Assembly: GCA_022647575.1 (NCBI GenBank)
Contig: JALCKY010000007.1
Coordinates: forward strand, 1 to 64,000
Length of the DNA: 64,000 bases
Origin: Lachnospiraceae bacterium
GTDB lineage: Bacteria > Bacillota > Clostridia > Lachnospirales > Lachnospiraceae
Reading direction: 5' to 3'
This document shows, in pieces, positions 51,604 to 61,222 of this stretch (its first letter is position 1; each line of letters opens with the position of its first letter). The position numbers and the translations under genes are program-made. The notes below the pieces were generated by a model. That model did no database searches. It worked only from the letters and a program-made list of their open reading frames with translations, and had not been told where the DNA came from.

Positions 51604-52587
51604 ATGAAGATTTTTATCTATAACGAGAGGGATTTTGATGAGAAGCAGTTCTTCGACCGGTTTGCCGGAGAATTCGGCATTGAGATCGGATCGACGGAAA
51701 TGAATCCGACGCCGGAGACGGCAGATCTTGCCGCCGGCGCGGATTACATCAGCATTATTACGACGCCGGTTGATGAGGGACTGATGAAGCAGTTCCATGA
51801 CCTGGGCATTCGGATGATCTGCACGCGTTCCATCGGCATCGACCATATTGATGCCGCAGCCGCGAAAAAGTACGGGATCCGGATCAGCCGTTCCATTTAC
51901 GCACCGGACTGCGTGGCGGATTATACGGTCATGCTGATGCTGATGGTGAACCGGAAAATGAAAGCCATTCTCGGACGCGCGGATATACAGGATTATACGC
52001 TGAAAGGAATCATGGGCATCAACATGAAAACCCAGACGGTCGGCGTGATCGGAACGGGAAGAATCGGGACGCAGGTCATCGAGTCGCTGCACGGATTCGG
52101 ATGCAGGATCCTGGCCTATGACCTTTATCAGAATGAGAAGGCTCGGGAGATGGCGTCCTATGTGCCGCTTGCGGATCTCATTTCCCAGAGCGACATCATT
52201 ACCCTCCATATGCCGCTCACCGATGACAATTTCCACATGATTGACGAAAATGCAATCGCACAGATGAAGGACGGCGTGCGCATCATCAACACCGCGCGCG
52301 GCGGGCTCATCGATTCGAATGCGTTGATAAAAGGGCTGGAGAGTGGTAAAATCGGTGGTGTGGGTCTGGACTGCGTGGAAAATGAGTTCAATCTTTATTA
52401 CTATGATCTCCGCAGCCGTCCCCTGGATCATGAACAGCTGGCGATTCTCCGGAGCTTTCCGAATGCCGTCGTCTCGCCGCATATGGCGTTCTATACCGAT
52501 ACGACCGTACATGACCAGGTCTACAGTTCGGTCTATGCCTGCGTGCTGGATGCAGCGGGCAGGGAAAACCCTTATCAGGCAGGGTAA
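51604..52587 (+). CDS. D-isomer-specific 2-hydroxyacid dehydrogenase (D-lactate dehydrogenase-like)
   Basis: Interconverts a 2-keto acid such as pyruvate and its D-hydroxy acid with NAD(H). The 327-residue protein has the nucleotide-binding GVIGTGRIGTQVIES, catalytic Arg in INTARGGLIDSNAL, the Glu in VENEFNLYYYD and the His in VVSPHMAFYTD. It resembles LdhA/VanH-type enzymes, including SRSIGIDHIDAAAA. ATG 51604 follows GGAGGCGGAG; upstream codons lie in a terminator hairpin. D-lactate is both a fermentation product and a wall-precursor component, and the context does not decide between these. Confidence 0.88.
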   Translation: MKIFIYNERDFDEKQFFDRFAGEFGIEIGSTEMNPTPETADLAAGADYISIITTPVDEGLMKQFHDLGIRMICTRSIGIDHIDAAAAKKYGIRISRSIYAPDCVADYTVMLMLMVNRKMKAILGRADIQDYTLKGIMGINMKTQTVGVIGTGRIGTQVIESLHGFGCRILAYDLYQNEKAREMASYVPLADLISQSDIITLHMPLTDDNFHMIDENAIAQMKDGVRIINTARGGLIDSNALIKGLESGKIGGVGLDCVENEFNLYYYDLRSRPLDHEQLAILRSFPNAVVSPHMAFYTDTTVHDQVYSSVYACVLDAAGRENPYQAG

Positions 52588-52599
52588 CAGGGTGAATTG

Positions 52600-53112
52600 A
52601 TGAAAAAACGCATTTCGGCAGTCGCGGTTTTCCTGCTGTGCATCTGCTTCCTTTTCGGCTGCGGCGCGGTTCTGCAGTCCGCGGGAGGAACGCCGTCTTC
52701 AGCTGAAACCTCTTCCGGGAACGCTTCGGTCAGCAGGCAGGATGTCTCGGTCAGCAGCGGCCAGGATAACTCCGTCAGCGTCACGGAAGACGGAGAATAC
52801 ACTTCGAAGGATGAGGTAGCTCTTTACATCCATCTCTACGGCCACCTTCCGTCCAATTACATCACGAAGAAAGAGGCCCAGAAACTCGGATGGAATTCGA
52901 GCGAAGGGAACCTTGATGAAGTCGCACCGGGCAAGAGCATCGGCGGGAGCAGGTTCGGAAATTATGACGGACAGCTTCCGGACGGGTCCTATAAAGAATG
53001 CGATATCGGCTATACGGGCGGCTACCGCGGAGCTGACCGGATTATCTATTCGTCAGACGGGCGGATCTATTATACGGACGATCACTATAAAACGTTCGAA
53101 CAGCTTTATTAA
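52600..53112 (+). CDS. Barnase-type extracellular ribonuclease, likely lipid-anchored
   Basis: A signal with cysteine at FLFGCGAV (possible lipobox) and a serine-rich linker precede a barnase domain (from about residue 70): DEVALYIHLYGHLPSNYITK, ALGW-like QKLGWNSSEGNLDEVAP, GKSIGGSRFGNYDGQLP, then CDIGYTGGYRGADRIIYSSDG and DDHYKTFEQLY. The catalytic E133, R143, R147 and H162 positions of barnase (E73, R83, R87, H102) are all kept. It cleaves RNA, as a toxin against rivals or to scavenge nucleotides. The next gene encodes barstar-like immunity 18 bases away. Confidence 0.92.
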   Translation: MKKRISAVAVFLLCICFLFGCGAVLQSAGGTPSSAETSSGNASVSRQDVSVSSGQDNSVSVTEDGEYTSKDEVALYIHLYGHLPSNYITKKEAQKLGWNSSEGNLDEVAPGKSIGGSRFGNYDGQLPDGSYKECDIGYTGGYRGADRIIYSSDGRIYYTDDHYKTFEQLY

Positions 53113-53130
53113 GGAAGCCGGGAGAAAACC

Positions 53131-53415
53131 ATGACGGACGTCTATATGAACATCGGCGATTTCGATACGCCGGATGATATCCATAACCTGTTTACCGAAA
53201 CCTTTGAATTCCCTTCCTGGTACGGAAGGAATTTCGACGCGCTTCATGACATGCTGACTTCTCTTACGGAAGAAACCTGCATTCACATCGACTACGAGGG
53301 GAAGACTCTTCCGGAGCTTCCGGAATGCGCCATCCGCTGCCTGAGGGTGCTTTATGATTCGGCGGACGAGAATCCGCAGCTGACGATACGGCGTGCAGAC
53401 GAGGAAACAGACTGA
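53131..53415 (+). CDS. Barstar-family ribonuclease inhibitor
   Basis: A 94-residue protein starting MTDVYMNIGDFDTPDDIHNL, with FPSWYGRNFDALHDMLTSL, the barstar signature in which acidic and aromatic residues of helix 2 plug the barnase active site. It has no signal peptide, so it protects the cytoplasm from the neighbouring barnase-type ribonuclease. The pair is co-transcribed. Length and motif agree with functional barstars. Confidence 0.92.
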   Translation: MTDVYMNIGDFDTPDDIHNLFTETFEFPSWYGRNFDALHDMLTSLTEETCIHIDYEGKTLPELPECAIRCLRVLYDSADENPQLTIRRADEETD

Positions 53416-53418
53416 CCG

Positions 53419-53919
53419 ATGAAAATGATCATTCACGATCTGTCGGAGGAAGATTACCGCAGGGTATTTCCGACCGATCCGGAAAACTGCAAAATCGTCG
53501 GAGACGACGGAACCTTTCACCAGTGCATCGGATGCCTGGGATGCTGGTTCCGGACCCCCGGCGAATGTCCGATGAAGGACCGCTTTTCCCGCATCGCAAA
53601 AGACCTTTCCGCAACCGACGAACTGGTCCTCATTTCCAGATGCCGGTACGGGTCGGTCAGTCCGTTCATCAAGAATGCCCTTGACCGCATGATCGGCTAC
53701 CTGGTGCCGGGCATTGAACTGCGGGATCAGGAAACGCACTTCAAAGTACGCTACCCCGGACGCCTGCGGATTTCCGTGCATTTCTACGGAGATCTGGGCG
53801 AGGAAGATAAAAAGACCGCCTACGATTATCTGGAGGTCCTTTCCAAATCGCTGGAAGCTTCTGCCGCAGCCGTTGAATTCCATTCCTCAGTCGATGAACT
53901 GAAGGAGACAGTCCTGTGA
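53419..53919 (+). CDS. Flavodoxin-like reductase, 166 aa
   Basis: The fold shows CIGCLGCWFRTPGECPMKD near residue 37, the cysteine-containing loop of NADPH-dependent FMN reductase-like proteins, then SRCRYGSVSPFIKNALDRMIGY, the FMN-binding segment. The N-terminal part is shortened compared with full flavodoxins (about 180 aa or more), but the core is present. Probably an iron-sulfur or FMN-dependent oxidoreductase; the substrate is unknown. It overlaps the next gene by 4 bases and begins just after barstar. Confidence 0.75.
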   Translation: MKMIIHDLSEEDYRRVFPTDPENCKIVGDDGTFHQCIGCLGCWFRTPGECPMKDRFSRIAKDLSATDELVLISRCRYGSVSPFIKNALDRMIGYLVPGIELRDQETHFKVRYPGRLRISVHFYGDLGEEDKKTAYDYLEVLSKSLEASAAAVEFHSSVDELKETVL

Positions 53920-54566
53920 AGATAGCCCTGATAAACTGCAGTCCGAAACTTGTCATGGAGAAGGAAACACCCTGTGCTTCCCATGCGATCCTGTCCGACG
54001 TCAAGAAATACCTGCGCCGGTTCCATGCCCATGACATGGAGGACATCCATCTCAAGACGTTTTCACTTTCCGAGGAGGAAATGAAGACGCTTTTCGCGTG
54101 CGATACCTGGATCTTTTCCTTCCCGATCTATGCAGGCGGCATTCCGGCCCACATGCTCCGCTTCATGATCAATATTGAGGAAGCGGCAGGCGGCGAGGCG
54201 CCCCGCAGCATTTACGCCATTGCCAACGGGGGTCTTTATGAGGGAAATGAAGCACTCCCCGCTCTTTCCATGATTCGTCTGTGGAGCGAGAAATGCGGAT
54301 ACCGCTGGTGCGGAGGAATCGGCATCGGAGGCGGACCGATCTATGCAGACGCCAGACGCGCTTATCTGAACATTGCGCGAAGAAGAACCTATGCCAGAAA
54401 ACTGACCGCTTTCTGCGAGGCAGCAGCCCAGGGACATGCCAGCCTCAGCACCTTCTGTTCGCCGGACATGTCAAAAAAACGGTATGTCATGCGGGCAAAT
54501 TATCATTTCAAGAGCGTCGCCAGAAGCAACGGACTTTCCCCGATGGAGATGGGGAAGCAGAGCTGA
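53916..54566 (+). CDS. NAD(P)H-dependent flavodoxin-like oxidoreductase, 216 aa
   Basis: A GTG start overlaps the previous stop (GTGA). MKIALINCSPKL, FSFPIYAGGIPAHMLRF and YAIANGGLYEGNEALPALS are typical of flavodoxin-like FMN reductases (the SP-x-loop, aromatic PxY segment and glycine-rich loop). It probably forms a functional pair with the preceding gene. A C-terminal tail is basic. Substrate unknown. The next feature is the CIRCE operator of clpB. Confidence 0.75.
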   Translation: MKIALINCSPKLVMEKETPCASHAILSDVKKYLRRFHAHDMEDIHLKTFSLSEEEMKTLFACDTWIFSFPIYAGGIPAHMLRFMINIEEAAGGEAPRSIYAIANGGLYEGNEALPALSMIRLWSEKCGYRWCGGIGIGGGPIYADARRAYLNIARRRTYARKLTAFCEAAAQGHASLSTFCSPDMSKKRYVMRANYHFKSVARSNGLSPMEMGKQS

Positions 54567-54591
54567 GAGACAATTTTTATTTTTCAGAAAA

Positions 54592-54618
54592 TTAGCACTC
54601 GACGCTTGACAGTGCTAA
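54592..54618 (+). promoter_or_regulatory. CIRCE operator (HrcA site)
   Basis: TTAGCACTC, nine bases, then CAGTGCTAA; the consensus right half is GAGTGCTAA, so there is one mismatch. It precedes clpB and overlaps its -35 element, as expected for HrcA repression released by heat shock. Confidence 0.85.
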
Positions 54619-54634
54619 CAAACTGTGATATGTT
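54606..54634 (+). promoter_or_regulatory. Sigma-A promoter of clpB overlapping CIRCE
   Basis: TTGACA (54606-54611), a 17-base spacer and TATGTT (54629-54634). The -35 lies inside the operator, so HrcA binding would exclude RNA polymerase. Confidence 0.7.
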
Positions 54635-54677
54635 ATATTCCTGATAGAACAACGCCGAAAAAGAGGAGGCGAAAATC

Positions 54678-57290
54678 ATGAATATTAATAAATTTACGCA
54701 GAAGTCCGTAGAAGCGGTCCAGAAACTGGAAGAGGTCGCTTATGATTACGGAAATCAGGAGGTGACAGAAGAACACCTCTTATATAATCTGATCAATCAG
54801 GAAGACAGCCTGATCCTGAAGCTTCTGGAGAAGATGGGAATCGATACGGAAGCATTTAAGAAATCCGTTTCAGATGCCCTGGAAGCGCAGGTCAAAGTAC
54901 AGGGAGGCACTCCGTATATCGGTGCGGACCTGAACAAAGCTCTGATCAAGGCAGATGATGAAGCAAAGGCAATGGGGGACGAGTATGTCTCCGTCGAGCA
55001 TCTTTTCCTGTCCATGCTGAGATACCCGAGCAGGTCGATGAAGAAGCTGTTTTCGGAATACAACATTACCAGGGACGGCTTCCTGCAGGCACTGAGCACG
55101 GTCCGCGGAAACCAGAAGGTTACGACGGACAATCCGGAAGGTACCTACGACGCCCTCAATAAGTACGGCGAAGACCTGGTTGAAAAGGCAAAGATGCAGA
55201 AACTGGATCCGGTCATCGGCAGGGATGATGAGATCCGTCAGGCAATCCTGATCCTTTCCAGAAAGACGAAGAACAACCCTGTGCTGATCGGTGAACCGGG
55301 CGTCGGCAAGACGGCAGCGGTAGAAGGCCTGGCGCAGAGAATCGTCCGCGGAGACGTTCCGGACAATCTGAAAGATAAGCGGATCGTGGCTCTCGACATG
55401 GGAGCTCTGGTAGCCGGTGCGAAATACCGCGGCGAATTCGAGGAACGTCTGAAGGCGGTTCTGGAAGACGTGAAGAAATCCGAAGGCCGGATTATCCTGT
55501 TCATCGATGAACTGCATCTGATCGTCGGAGCAGGAAAGACCGAAGGCGCCATGGATGCCGGCAACATGCTGAAGCCCATGCTGGCCAGGGGCGAGCTGCA
55601 CTGCATCGGAGCGACGACGCTTGATGAATACCGGGAATACATTGAAAAAGACAAGGCTCTGGAAAGAAGATTCCAGCCGGTCATGGTGGACGAGCCGACA
55701 GTGGATGAGACAATCTCCATTTTGCGGGGACTGAAGGAACGCTATGAAGTCTACCACGGCGTCAAGATCACGGACTCAGCCCTTGTGGCGGCGGCGACTC
55801 TTTCCCAGCGGTACATTACGGACCGGTTCCTGCCGGACAAGGCAATCGACCTCGTGGATGAAGCCTGCGCCCTGATCAAGACAGAACTGGATTCCCTGCC
55901 GACGGAGCTGGATGAGCAGCAGAGAAAAATCATGCAGATGGAAATCGAAGAGGCAGCCCTGAAGAAAGAGACCGATACCCTGAGCAAAGAGCGTCTGGCA
56001 GATCTTTCCAGGGAGCTCGGTGAAATGCGCGATGCTTTCAATACCCAGAAAGCCCAGTGGGACAATGAAAAGAATGCGCTTCTGGGTCTTCGGAAATACA
56101 GGGAGCAGATCGACGAGCTGAACTCGAAGATCGAAATCGCCAAGAGGGACTACAATCTGGAAGAGGCGGCCAAGCTGCAGTACGGCGAGCTGCCGAAGCT
56201 TCAGAAAGAACTGAAAGACGCGGAAGAAAAAGTGCAGGGCAAGGACCTGTCCATGGTGCATGAGGCGGTTACCGAGGATGAGATCGCCAGGATCGTCTCG
56301 AAATGGACCGGCATTCCGGTCAGCAAGCTGACGGAAGGAGAAAAGGCGAAAGTCCTCGGACTGGAAGGCGAACTGCATAAACGCGTCGTCGGCCAGGAGG
56401 AGGCTGTATCGAAGGTCGCGGATGCCATCCTGCGTTCAAAGGCAGGCATCAAGGATCCGAAGAGGCCGATTGGTTCGTTCCTGTTTCTGGGTCCGACCGG
56501 CGTCGGGAAAACGGAACTTGCAAAAACGCTGGCCGCCTATCTTTTCGATGACGAAAACAATATGGTGCGTATCGACATGAGCGAGTACATGGAGAAGTAT
56601 TCCGTATCGCGTCTGATCGGTGCGCCTCCGGGATATGTCGGCTACGACGAAGGCGGTCAGCTGACGGAAGCCGTCCGGAGAAAGCCGTTCTCGGTCGTGC
56701 TTTTCGATGAAATCGAAAAAGCCCACCCCGACGTTTTCAACGTGCTGCTGCAGGTCCTCGACGACGGCCGCATTACGGACAGTCAGGGACGCACGGTCGA
56801 CTTCAAGAACACGATCATCATCCTGACGTCCAACCTCGGTTCACAGTACCTGCTGGACGGAATCAACGACAAGGGTGAGATTGACGAGAAGACGCGGAAA
56901 ATGGTGCAGAACGATCTGCGTGCCCATTTCCGTCCGGAGTTCCTCAACCGTCTGGATGAAATCATCCTGTTCAAGCCTCTGACCAAGGAAAACATCGGAT
57001 CGATCGTCGATCTTCTGATGGCGGATCTCAACAAGCGTCTGGGAGGCCAGGAACTTTCCATCAGTCTTACGGATGATGCAAAGCAGCGGGTGATCGACGA
57101 AGGATACGATCCTGCATTCGGTGCAAGGCCGCTGAAGAGATATCTGCAGAAAAACATCGAAACCCTGGCCGCAAGGTTGATCCTCGGCGGAAATGTCCAC
57201 GAAGGTTCAAAGATCATCGTGGATGCAAAGGACGGAAAGCTGGATGCCTATGTCCAGGGACCGGTCGAGACGGTGCCGTCAAACGGATAA
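54678..57290 (+). CDS. clpB: ClpB disaggregase
   Basis: A hexameric AAA+ chaperone that pulls proteins out of aggregates with DnaK. The 870-residue protein has an N-domain repeat, a first AAA+ domain (Walker [14 protein letters not shown], Walker [12 protein letters not shown]), a coiled middle domain (about residues 405-530), and a second AAA+ domain ([26 protein letters not shown]). No ClpP-binding loop is obvious, as expected for ClpB. AGGAGG is upstream. It is preceded by a CIRCE/sigma-A control region and followed by a terminator, so it is a single heat-shock gene. Intact. Confidence 0.97.
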   Translation: MNINKFTQKSVEAVQKLEEVAYDYGNQEVTEEHLLYNLINQEDSLILKLLEKMGIDTEAFKKSVSDALEAQVKVQGGTPYIGADLNKALIKADDEAKAMGDEYVSVEHLFLSMLRYPSRSMKKLFSEYNITRDGFLQALSTVRGNQKVTTDNPEGTYDALNKYGEDLVEKAKMQKLDPVIGRDDEIRQAILILSRKTKNNPVLIGEPGVGKTAAVEGLAQRIVRGDVPDNLKDKRIVALDMGALVAGAKYRGEFEERLKAVLEDVKKSEGRIILFIDELHLIVGAGKTEGAMDAGNMLKPMLARGELHCIGATTLDEYREYIEKDKALERRFQPVMVDEPTVDETISILRGLKERYEVYHGVKITDSALVAAATLSQRYITDRFLPDKAIDLVDEACALIKTELDSLPTELDEQQRKIMQMEIEEAALKKETDTLSKERLADLSRELGEMRDAFNTQKAQWDNEKNALLGLRKYREQIDELNSKIEIAKRDYNLEEAAKLQYGELPKLQKELKDAEEKVQGKDLSMVHEAVTEDEIARIVSKWTGIPVSKLTEGEKAKVLGLEGELHKRVVGQEEAVSKVADAILRSKAGIKDPKRPIGSFLFLGPTGVGKTELAKTLAAYLFDDENNMVRIDMSEYMEKYSVSRLIGAPPGYVGYDEGGQLTEAVRRKPFSVVLFDEIEKAHPDVFNVLLQVLDDGRITDSQGRTVDFKNTIIILTSNLGSQYLLDGINDKGEIDEKTRKMVQNDLRAHFRPEFLNRLDEIILFKPLTKENIGSIVDLLMADLNKRLGGQELSISLTDDAKQRVIDEGYDPAFGARPLKRYLQKNIETLAARLILGGNVHEGSKIIVDAKDGKLDAYVQGPVETVPSNG

Positions 57291-57306
57291 AAAGATCATG
57301 GTTTTC

Positions 57307-57338
57307 AAACCTGCCTGTGGCAAACAGGCAGGTTTTTG
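57307..57338 (+). terminator. Intrinsic terminator of clpB
   Basis: AAACCTGCCTG pairs with CAGGCAGGTTT around a seven-base loop, then TTG. The loop contains the -35 of the next promoter. Confidence 0.85.
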
Positions 57339-57345
57339 TTATAAT
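57317..57345 (+). promoter_or_regulatory. Promoter of the GH5 glycanase gene, inside the terminator
   Basis: GTGGCA (57317-57322), a 17-base spacer and TATAAT (57340-57345). The -10 is perfect and the -35 fair. Confidence 0.5.
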
Positions 57346-57370
57346 AGAGACATCTATGGGGGAAATGAAG

Positions 57371-59281
57371 ATGAAGAATAATTCGGTCCGGATTCTGGCA
57401 TGCCTGCTTGTACCCGCGATGGTTCTTTCCTTTTCATTGTCAGATGTTCCTGTTTCGGCAGCATCTGCGGAAGACAGCGGTCCGGAAGACGGCGTCTACA
57501 CGATTGCTTCTTCGGCAAATGAAAGCGCGGTGCTGGATATCGAGGGAGGAAGCATGGCCGACATGGCCAACCTCCGGCTTTACGGAAGCAACGGAACGGA
57601 TGCGCAGAAATATGACGTCCGGAAACAGGACGACGGAACGTACCGGATTCTTGTGAAAAAATCAGGGAAGGTACTGGACGTGGCCGGTGCTTCTTCAGCC
57701 AAAGGAGCCAATATCCAGCAGTATGCGGCAAACGGAACGGCTGCCCAGTCCTGGGTCATTTCCGGAAACGGAGACGGAACCTATACGCTGAAGGCTTCCT
57801 GCAGCGGACTTGTCATGGATGCGGCGGAAGGCAGGACGGCTGACGGGACGAACCTCCGCTGCTGGACCCCGAACGGAACCAAAGCCCAGAAATTCATCTT
57901 TGAAAAAGAAGACAGTCTCCGGCCGCTTCCGGACGGTCTGTATACCGTGACATCCGCCCTGAACGGAAGCTATGTCCTGGACATTGCCGGCGCGAAGAGG
58001 GCGAACGGAATCAACCTGCAGCTCTGGAGCGCGAACGGCACGAATGCGCAGAAATTCCGCCTGACCTATCTCGGGAATACCTATTACCAGGCCGCCTGCG
58101 TGAAGACGGAAAAGGTCCTGGATGCGGCGGGCGGGGGAACTTCGGCCGGAACCAATGTGCAGCAGTATGAATGGAACGGGACGAATGCCCAGCAGTGGCA
58201 GATCCGGGCAAAGGGAGACGGTACCTATACGATCATGGCAAAGGGGAGCGGACTTTATATGGACGTCGACGGCGGTATTGCATCAGAAGGAAGAAACGTG
58301 CAGCTCTGGTCCGGAAACGGCACGAAAGCCCAGGCGTTTTCTTTTGCGGAAACGTCAAAGAACAGCGAGACTCCGTACGATACGCACGGAAAGCTTCAGG
58401 TGAAGGGTGCAAGCCTGTGCGACAGTTCCGGCAGCCCTTATCAGCTGAGAGGAATCAGCACGCACGGAATTGCCTGGTATCCGGGCTACGTCAGTGAAGA
58501 TTCTTTTGCCTCCGTCCGGGACAGCTGGAACGGAGACGTCGTGCGGCTTGCGATGTATACAGCCGAGTACGGCGGCTACTGCAGCGGCGGCGATCAGAAC
58601 AGTCTGAAGAACCTGATCGACCGGGGCGTGCAGGCAGCGACGGATCTTGGCATGTATGTGATCATCGACTGGCACATCTTAAGCGATTCCAATCCGCAGG
58701 ATCATCAGAGCGAGGCGGTTTCCTTCTTCCGGGAAATGTCTGCGAAATATGCCTCTTACGGAAATGTGATCTATGAAATCTGCAATGAGCCGAACGGCGG
58801 AACGAGCTGGGACCAGATCAAGTCGTATGCGAATGCGGTCATCCCGGCAATCCGGGCCAATTCACCGGACTCCGTCATTATCGTCGGAACGCCGAACTGG
58901 TCTCAGTACGTGGACCAGGCGGCGGACAGTCCTCTCACGGGCTATTCGAACATTGTGTACACGCTTCATTTCTATGCGGCCACGCATAAGGAATGGCTGC
59001 AGCAGAAGCTGACGTATGCCGTCGGCAAGGGCCTTCCGGTCTTCGTGACGGAGTACGGCATCTGCGATGCTTCGGGTTCCGGCGGCATCGACACAGGTTC
59101 CGCCCAGACATGGATCAGCATGCTCAACACTTACGGCATCAGTTTCTGCGCCTGGAATCTGTCAAATAAAAATGAGACATCGGCCATGATTTCCCAGTCC
59201 TGCTCCAAAACCTCCGGGTGGAGCGATGCAGAGCTGAGCGATTCGGGCCGCTGGATCGTCAGCATGATGAGAAACGAATAA
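57371..59281 (+). CDS. Secreted ricin-repeat GH5 glycoside hydrolase
   Basis: Hydrolyses a beta-linked polysaccharide such as cellulose or mannan. A signal peptide (SVRILACLLVPAMVLSFSL) is followed by six ricin-type subdomains (two trefoils; e.g. DGTYRILVKKSGKVLDVAG) and a GH5 domain: QLRGISTHGIAWYPGY, YVIIDWHILSD, the acid/base Glu in YEICNEPNGGTSW and the nucleophile Glu in VFVTEYGICDASG. Total about 636 aa. The ATG at 57371 was chosen because GGGGGA precedes it by eight bases. It shares the lectin type with the protein at 46389, showing a family of ricin-repeat surface enzymes. Confidence 0.9.
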   Translation: MKNNSVRILACLLVPAMVLSFSLSDVPVSAASAEDSGPEDGVYTIASSANESAVLDIEGGSMADMANLRLYGSNGTDAQKYDVRKQDDGTYRILVKKSGKVLDVAGASSAKGANIQQYAANGTAAQSWVISGNGDGTYTLKASCSGLVMDAAEGRTADGTNLRCWTPNGTKAQKFIFEKEDSLRPLPDGLYTVTSALNGSYVLDIAGAKRANGINLQLWSANGTNAQKFRLTYLGNTYYQAACVKTEKVLDAAGGGTSAGTNVQQYEWNGTNAQQWQIRAKGDGTYTIMAKGSGLYMDVDGGIASEGRNVQLWSGNGTKAQAFSFAETSKNSETPYDTHGKLQVKGASLCDSSGSPYQLRGISTHGIAWYPGYVSEDSFASVRDSWNGDVVRLAMYTAEYGGYCSGGDQNSLKNLIDRGVQAATDLGMYVIIDWHILSDSNPQDHQSEAVSFFREMSAKYASYGNVIYEICNEPNGGTSWDQIKSYANAVIPAIRANSPDSVIIVGTPNWSQYVDQAADSPLTGYSNIVYTLHFYAATHKEWLQQKLTYAVGKGLPVFVTEYGICDASGSGGIDTGSAQTWISMLNTYGISFCAWNLSNKNETSAMISQSCSKTSGWSDAELSDSGRWIVSMMRNE

Positions 59282-59293
59282 AAGGAGAGACAT

Positions 59294-61213
59294 ATGCGCC
59301 AGGGATTTGTAAAGGCAGCGGCGGGAACGCCGAAAATCAGGGTTGCGGATCCGGTCTTCAACCGTCAGGCGATCGAAGAGAAAATCCGGGAAATGGAGAA
59401 GCAGAAGGCCAGGCTGATGGTCTTTCCGGAACTGTGCCTGACCGGCTATGAATGCAGGGATCTTTTCTGGCAGCAGGAGCTTCTCGATTCCGCGAAAGAA
59501 GAACTGGTCCGGCTGGCGAAAGACACGGCAGATGTCGATGCCCTCATTTTCGTGGGACTTCCCATCGAGAACGGCGGGAAGCTGTACAATGCAGCCGCAG
59601 CCGTCAGCGGCGGGAAAATCCTGGGGCTCGTGCCCAAGAGCAACCTTCCGACATACAACGAGTACTACGAAGCACGTCATTTCACGGCAGGGACGGCGGA
59701 GCTGCCGCCGGTCATCCTGGGAAATGAAGAGGTTCCGTTCGGAACGAATCTCCTGTTTTCCTGCGGGACCATGCCGCATCTGAAAGTGGCTGCCGAGATC
59801 TGCGAGGACCTGTGGGTCATTTCACCGCCGTCCGTCCGTCACGTGCTGGCAGGAGCGACAGTCGTCGTGAACCTGACTGCTTCGGACGAACTTGTCGGCA
59901 AGGATTCCTACCGGAGGCAGCTGGTGAAAAGCCATTCGGCTTCCTGCATCTGCGGGTATATTTACGCGGCGGCAGGAGAAGGCGAATCTTCGACGGACAT
60001 GGTTTTCGGAGCCCAGAACATGATCGCCGAAAACGGTACGGTGCTGGCGGAGGCCGTGCGCTTTACGAATGAGACGGTTTACGGAGATCTGGACACGGAC
60101 CGCATCATTTCCGAAAGAAGAAGGATGACGACCTTCCCGGTACAGGAACCGGCGGGGTACAGAACGGTGCCGTTCAGGCTGAAGGTCACGGAAACGAAGC
60201 TGACCAGAACCTTTGACCCGCATCCCTTCGTGCCGTCGGGCAAGAGCGACCGGGATATGAGATGCGATGAAATCCTGAATATCCAGTCGATCGGACTGAA
60301 GAAGCGTCTGGAGCATACAGGCTGCGGATGCGCGGTCATCGGCATTTCCGGCGGGCTGGATTCAACGCTGGCGCTGCTGGTGACGGTGCGTGCATTTGAC
60401 ATGCTGAAGCTTCCGAGAAAAGGAATCATCGCGGTGACGATGCCGTGCTTCGGAACGACGGACCGCACTTATCAGAATGCCTGCACGCTGATCCGCTGCA
60501 CCGGTGCGGATTTCCGCGAGGTCAATATCGAAAAAGCCGTGCTTCAGCATTTCGAAGATATCGGACATGACGCCGGCGTGCACGATGTGACATTTGAAAA
60601 TTCACAGGCCAGGGAACGCACGATGATCCTGATGGACATTGCCAATCAGGCAGGCGGGCTGGTCATCGGGACGGGAGACCTCTCCGAGCTGGCGCTGGGA
60701 TGGGCGACCTACAACGGCGACCATATGTCGATGTACGCCGTGAACAGTTCGGTTCCGAAGACGCTGGTGCGGCACCTGGTGCGCTACTATGCGGACACCT
60801 GCGGTGAGGAAAAACTTCAGAAGATTCTTCTGGACGTGCTTGACACGCCGGTCTCACCGGAGCTGCTTCCCCCGGATCCGTCGGGGAAGATTTCGCAGAA
60901 GACGGAGGATCTGATCGGGCCGTATGAACTGCATGATTTCTTCCTGTACTATATGCTTCGGTTCGGATTCCCGCCGGCGAAGATCTACCGGATCGCCTGC
61001 CTGTCCTTTAAGGGCGTGTATACGAAAGCAGTCATCCTGAAATGGCTCAGGAATTTCTACCGGAGATTTTTCTCACAGCAGTTTAAGAGGAGCTGCCTGC
61101 CGGACGGACCGAAGGTCGGCTCGGTCGCAGTCTCCCCGCGCGGCGATCTCAGGATGCCTTCGGATGCCTGCGCCCGCATCTGGCTGGACGAAATCGATGC
61201 ACTGAAAGCATGA
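59294..61213 (+). CDS. nadE: Glutamine-hydrolysing NAD+ synthetase
   Basis: Last step of NAD synthesis: deamido-NAD + ATP + glutamine. The N-terminal nitrilase-type glutaminase has the Glu in VFPELCLTGYE, Lys in VPKSNLPTYNEYYE, and Cys in VAAEICEDLWV. The C-terminal synthetase has a PP-loop ATP site (ISGGLDSTLALLV) and TGDLSELALGWATYNGDH. At 639 aa it is of the large bacterial type. AGGAGAG is upstream. It is followed by the giant inverted repeat. No odd features. Confidence 0.96.
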   Translation: MRQGFVKAAAGTPKIRVADPVFNRQAIEEKIREMEKQKARLMVFPELCLTGYECRDLFWQQELLDSAKEELVRLAKDTADVDALIFVGLPIENGGKLYNAAAAVSGGKILGLVPKSNLPTYNEYYEARHFTAGTAELPPVILGNEEVPFGTNLLFSCGTMPHLKVAAEICEDLWVISPPSVRHVLAGATVVVNLTASDELVGKDSYRRQLVKSHSASCICGYIYAAAGEGESSTDMVFGAQNMIAENGTVLAEAVRFTNETVYGDLDTDRIISERRRMTTFPVQEPAGYRTVPFRLKVTETKLTRTFDPHPFVPSGKSDRDMRCDEILNIQSIGLKKRLEHTGCGCAVIGISGGLDSTLALLVTVRAFDMLKLPRKGIIAVTMPCFGTTDRTYQNACTLIRCTGADFREVNIEKAVLQHFEDIGHDAGVHDVTFENSQARERTMILMDIANQAGGLVIGTGDLSELALGWATYNGDHMSMYAVNSSVPKTLVRHLVRYYADTCGEEKLQKILLDVLDTPVSPELLPPDPSGKISQKTEDLIGPYELHDFFLYYMLRFGFPPAKIYRIACLSFKGVYTKAVILKWLRNFYRRFFSQQFKRSCLPDGPKVGSVAVSPRGDLRMPSDACARIWLDEIDALKA

Positions 61214-61222
61214 AGAATCCGC

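Noticed and set aside
55751-56378. Overlapping minus-strand frames opposite clpB
   Set aside because: They are antisense to conserved ClpB domains and have no start signals.
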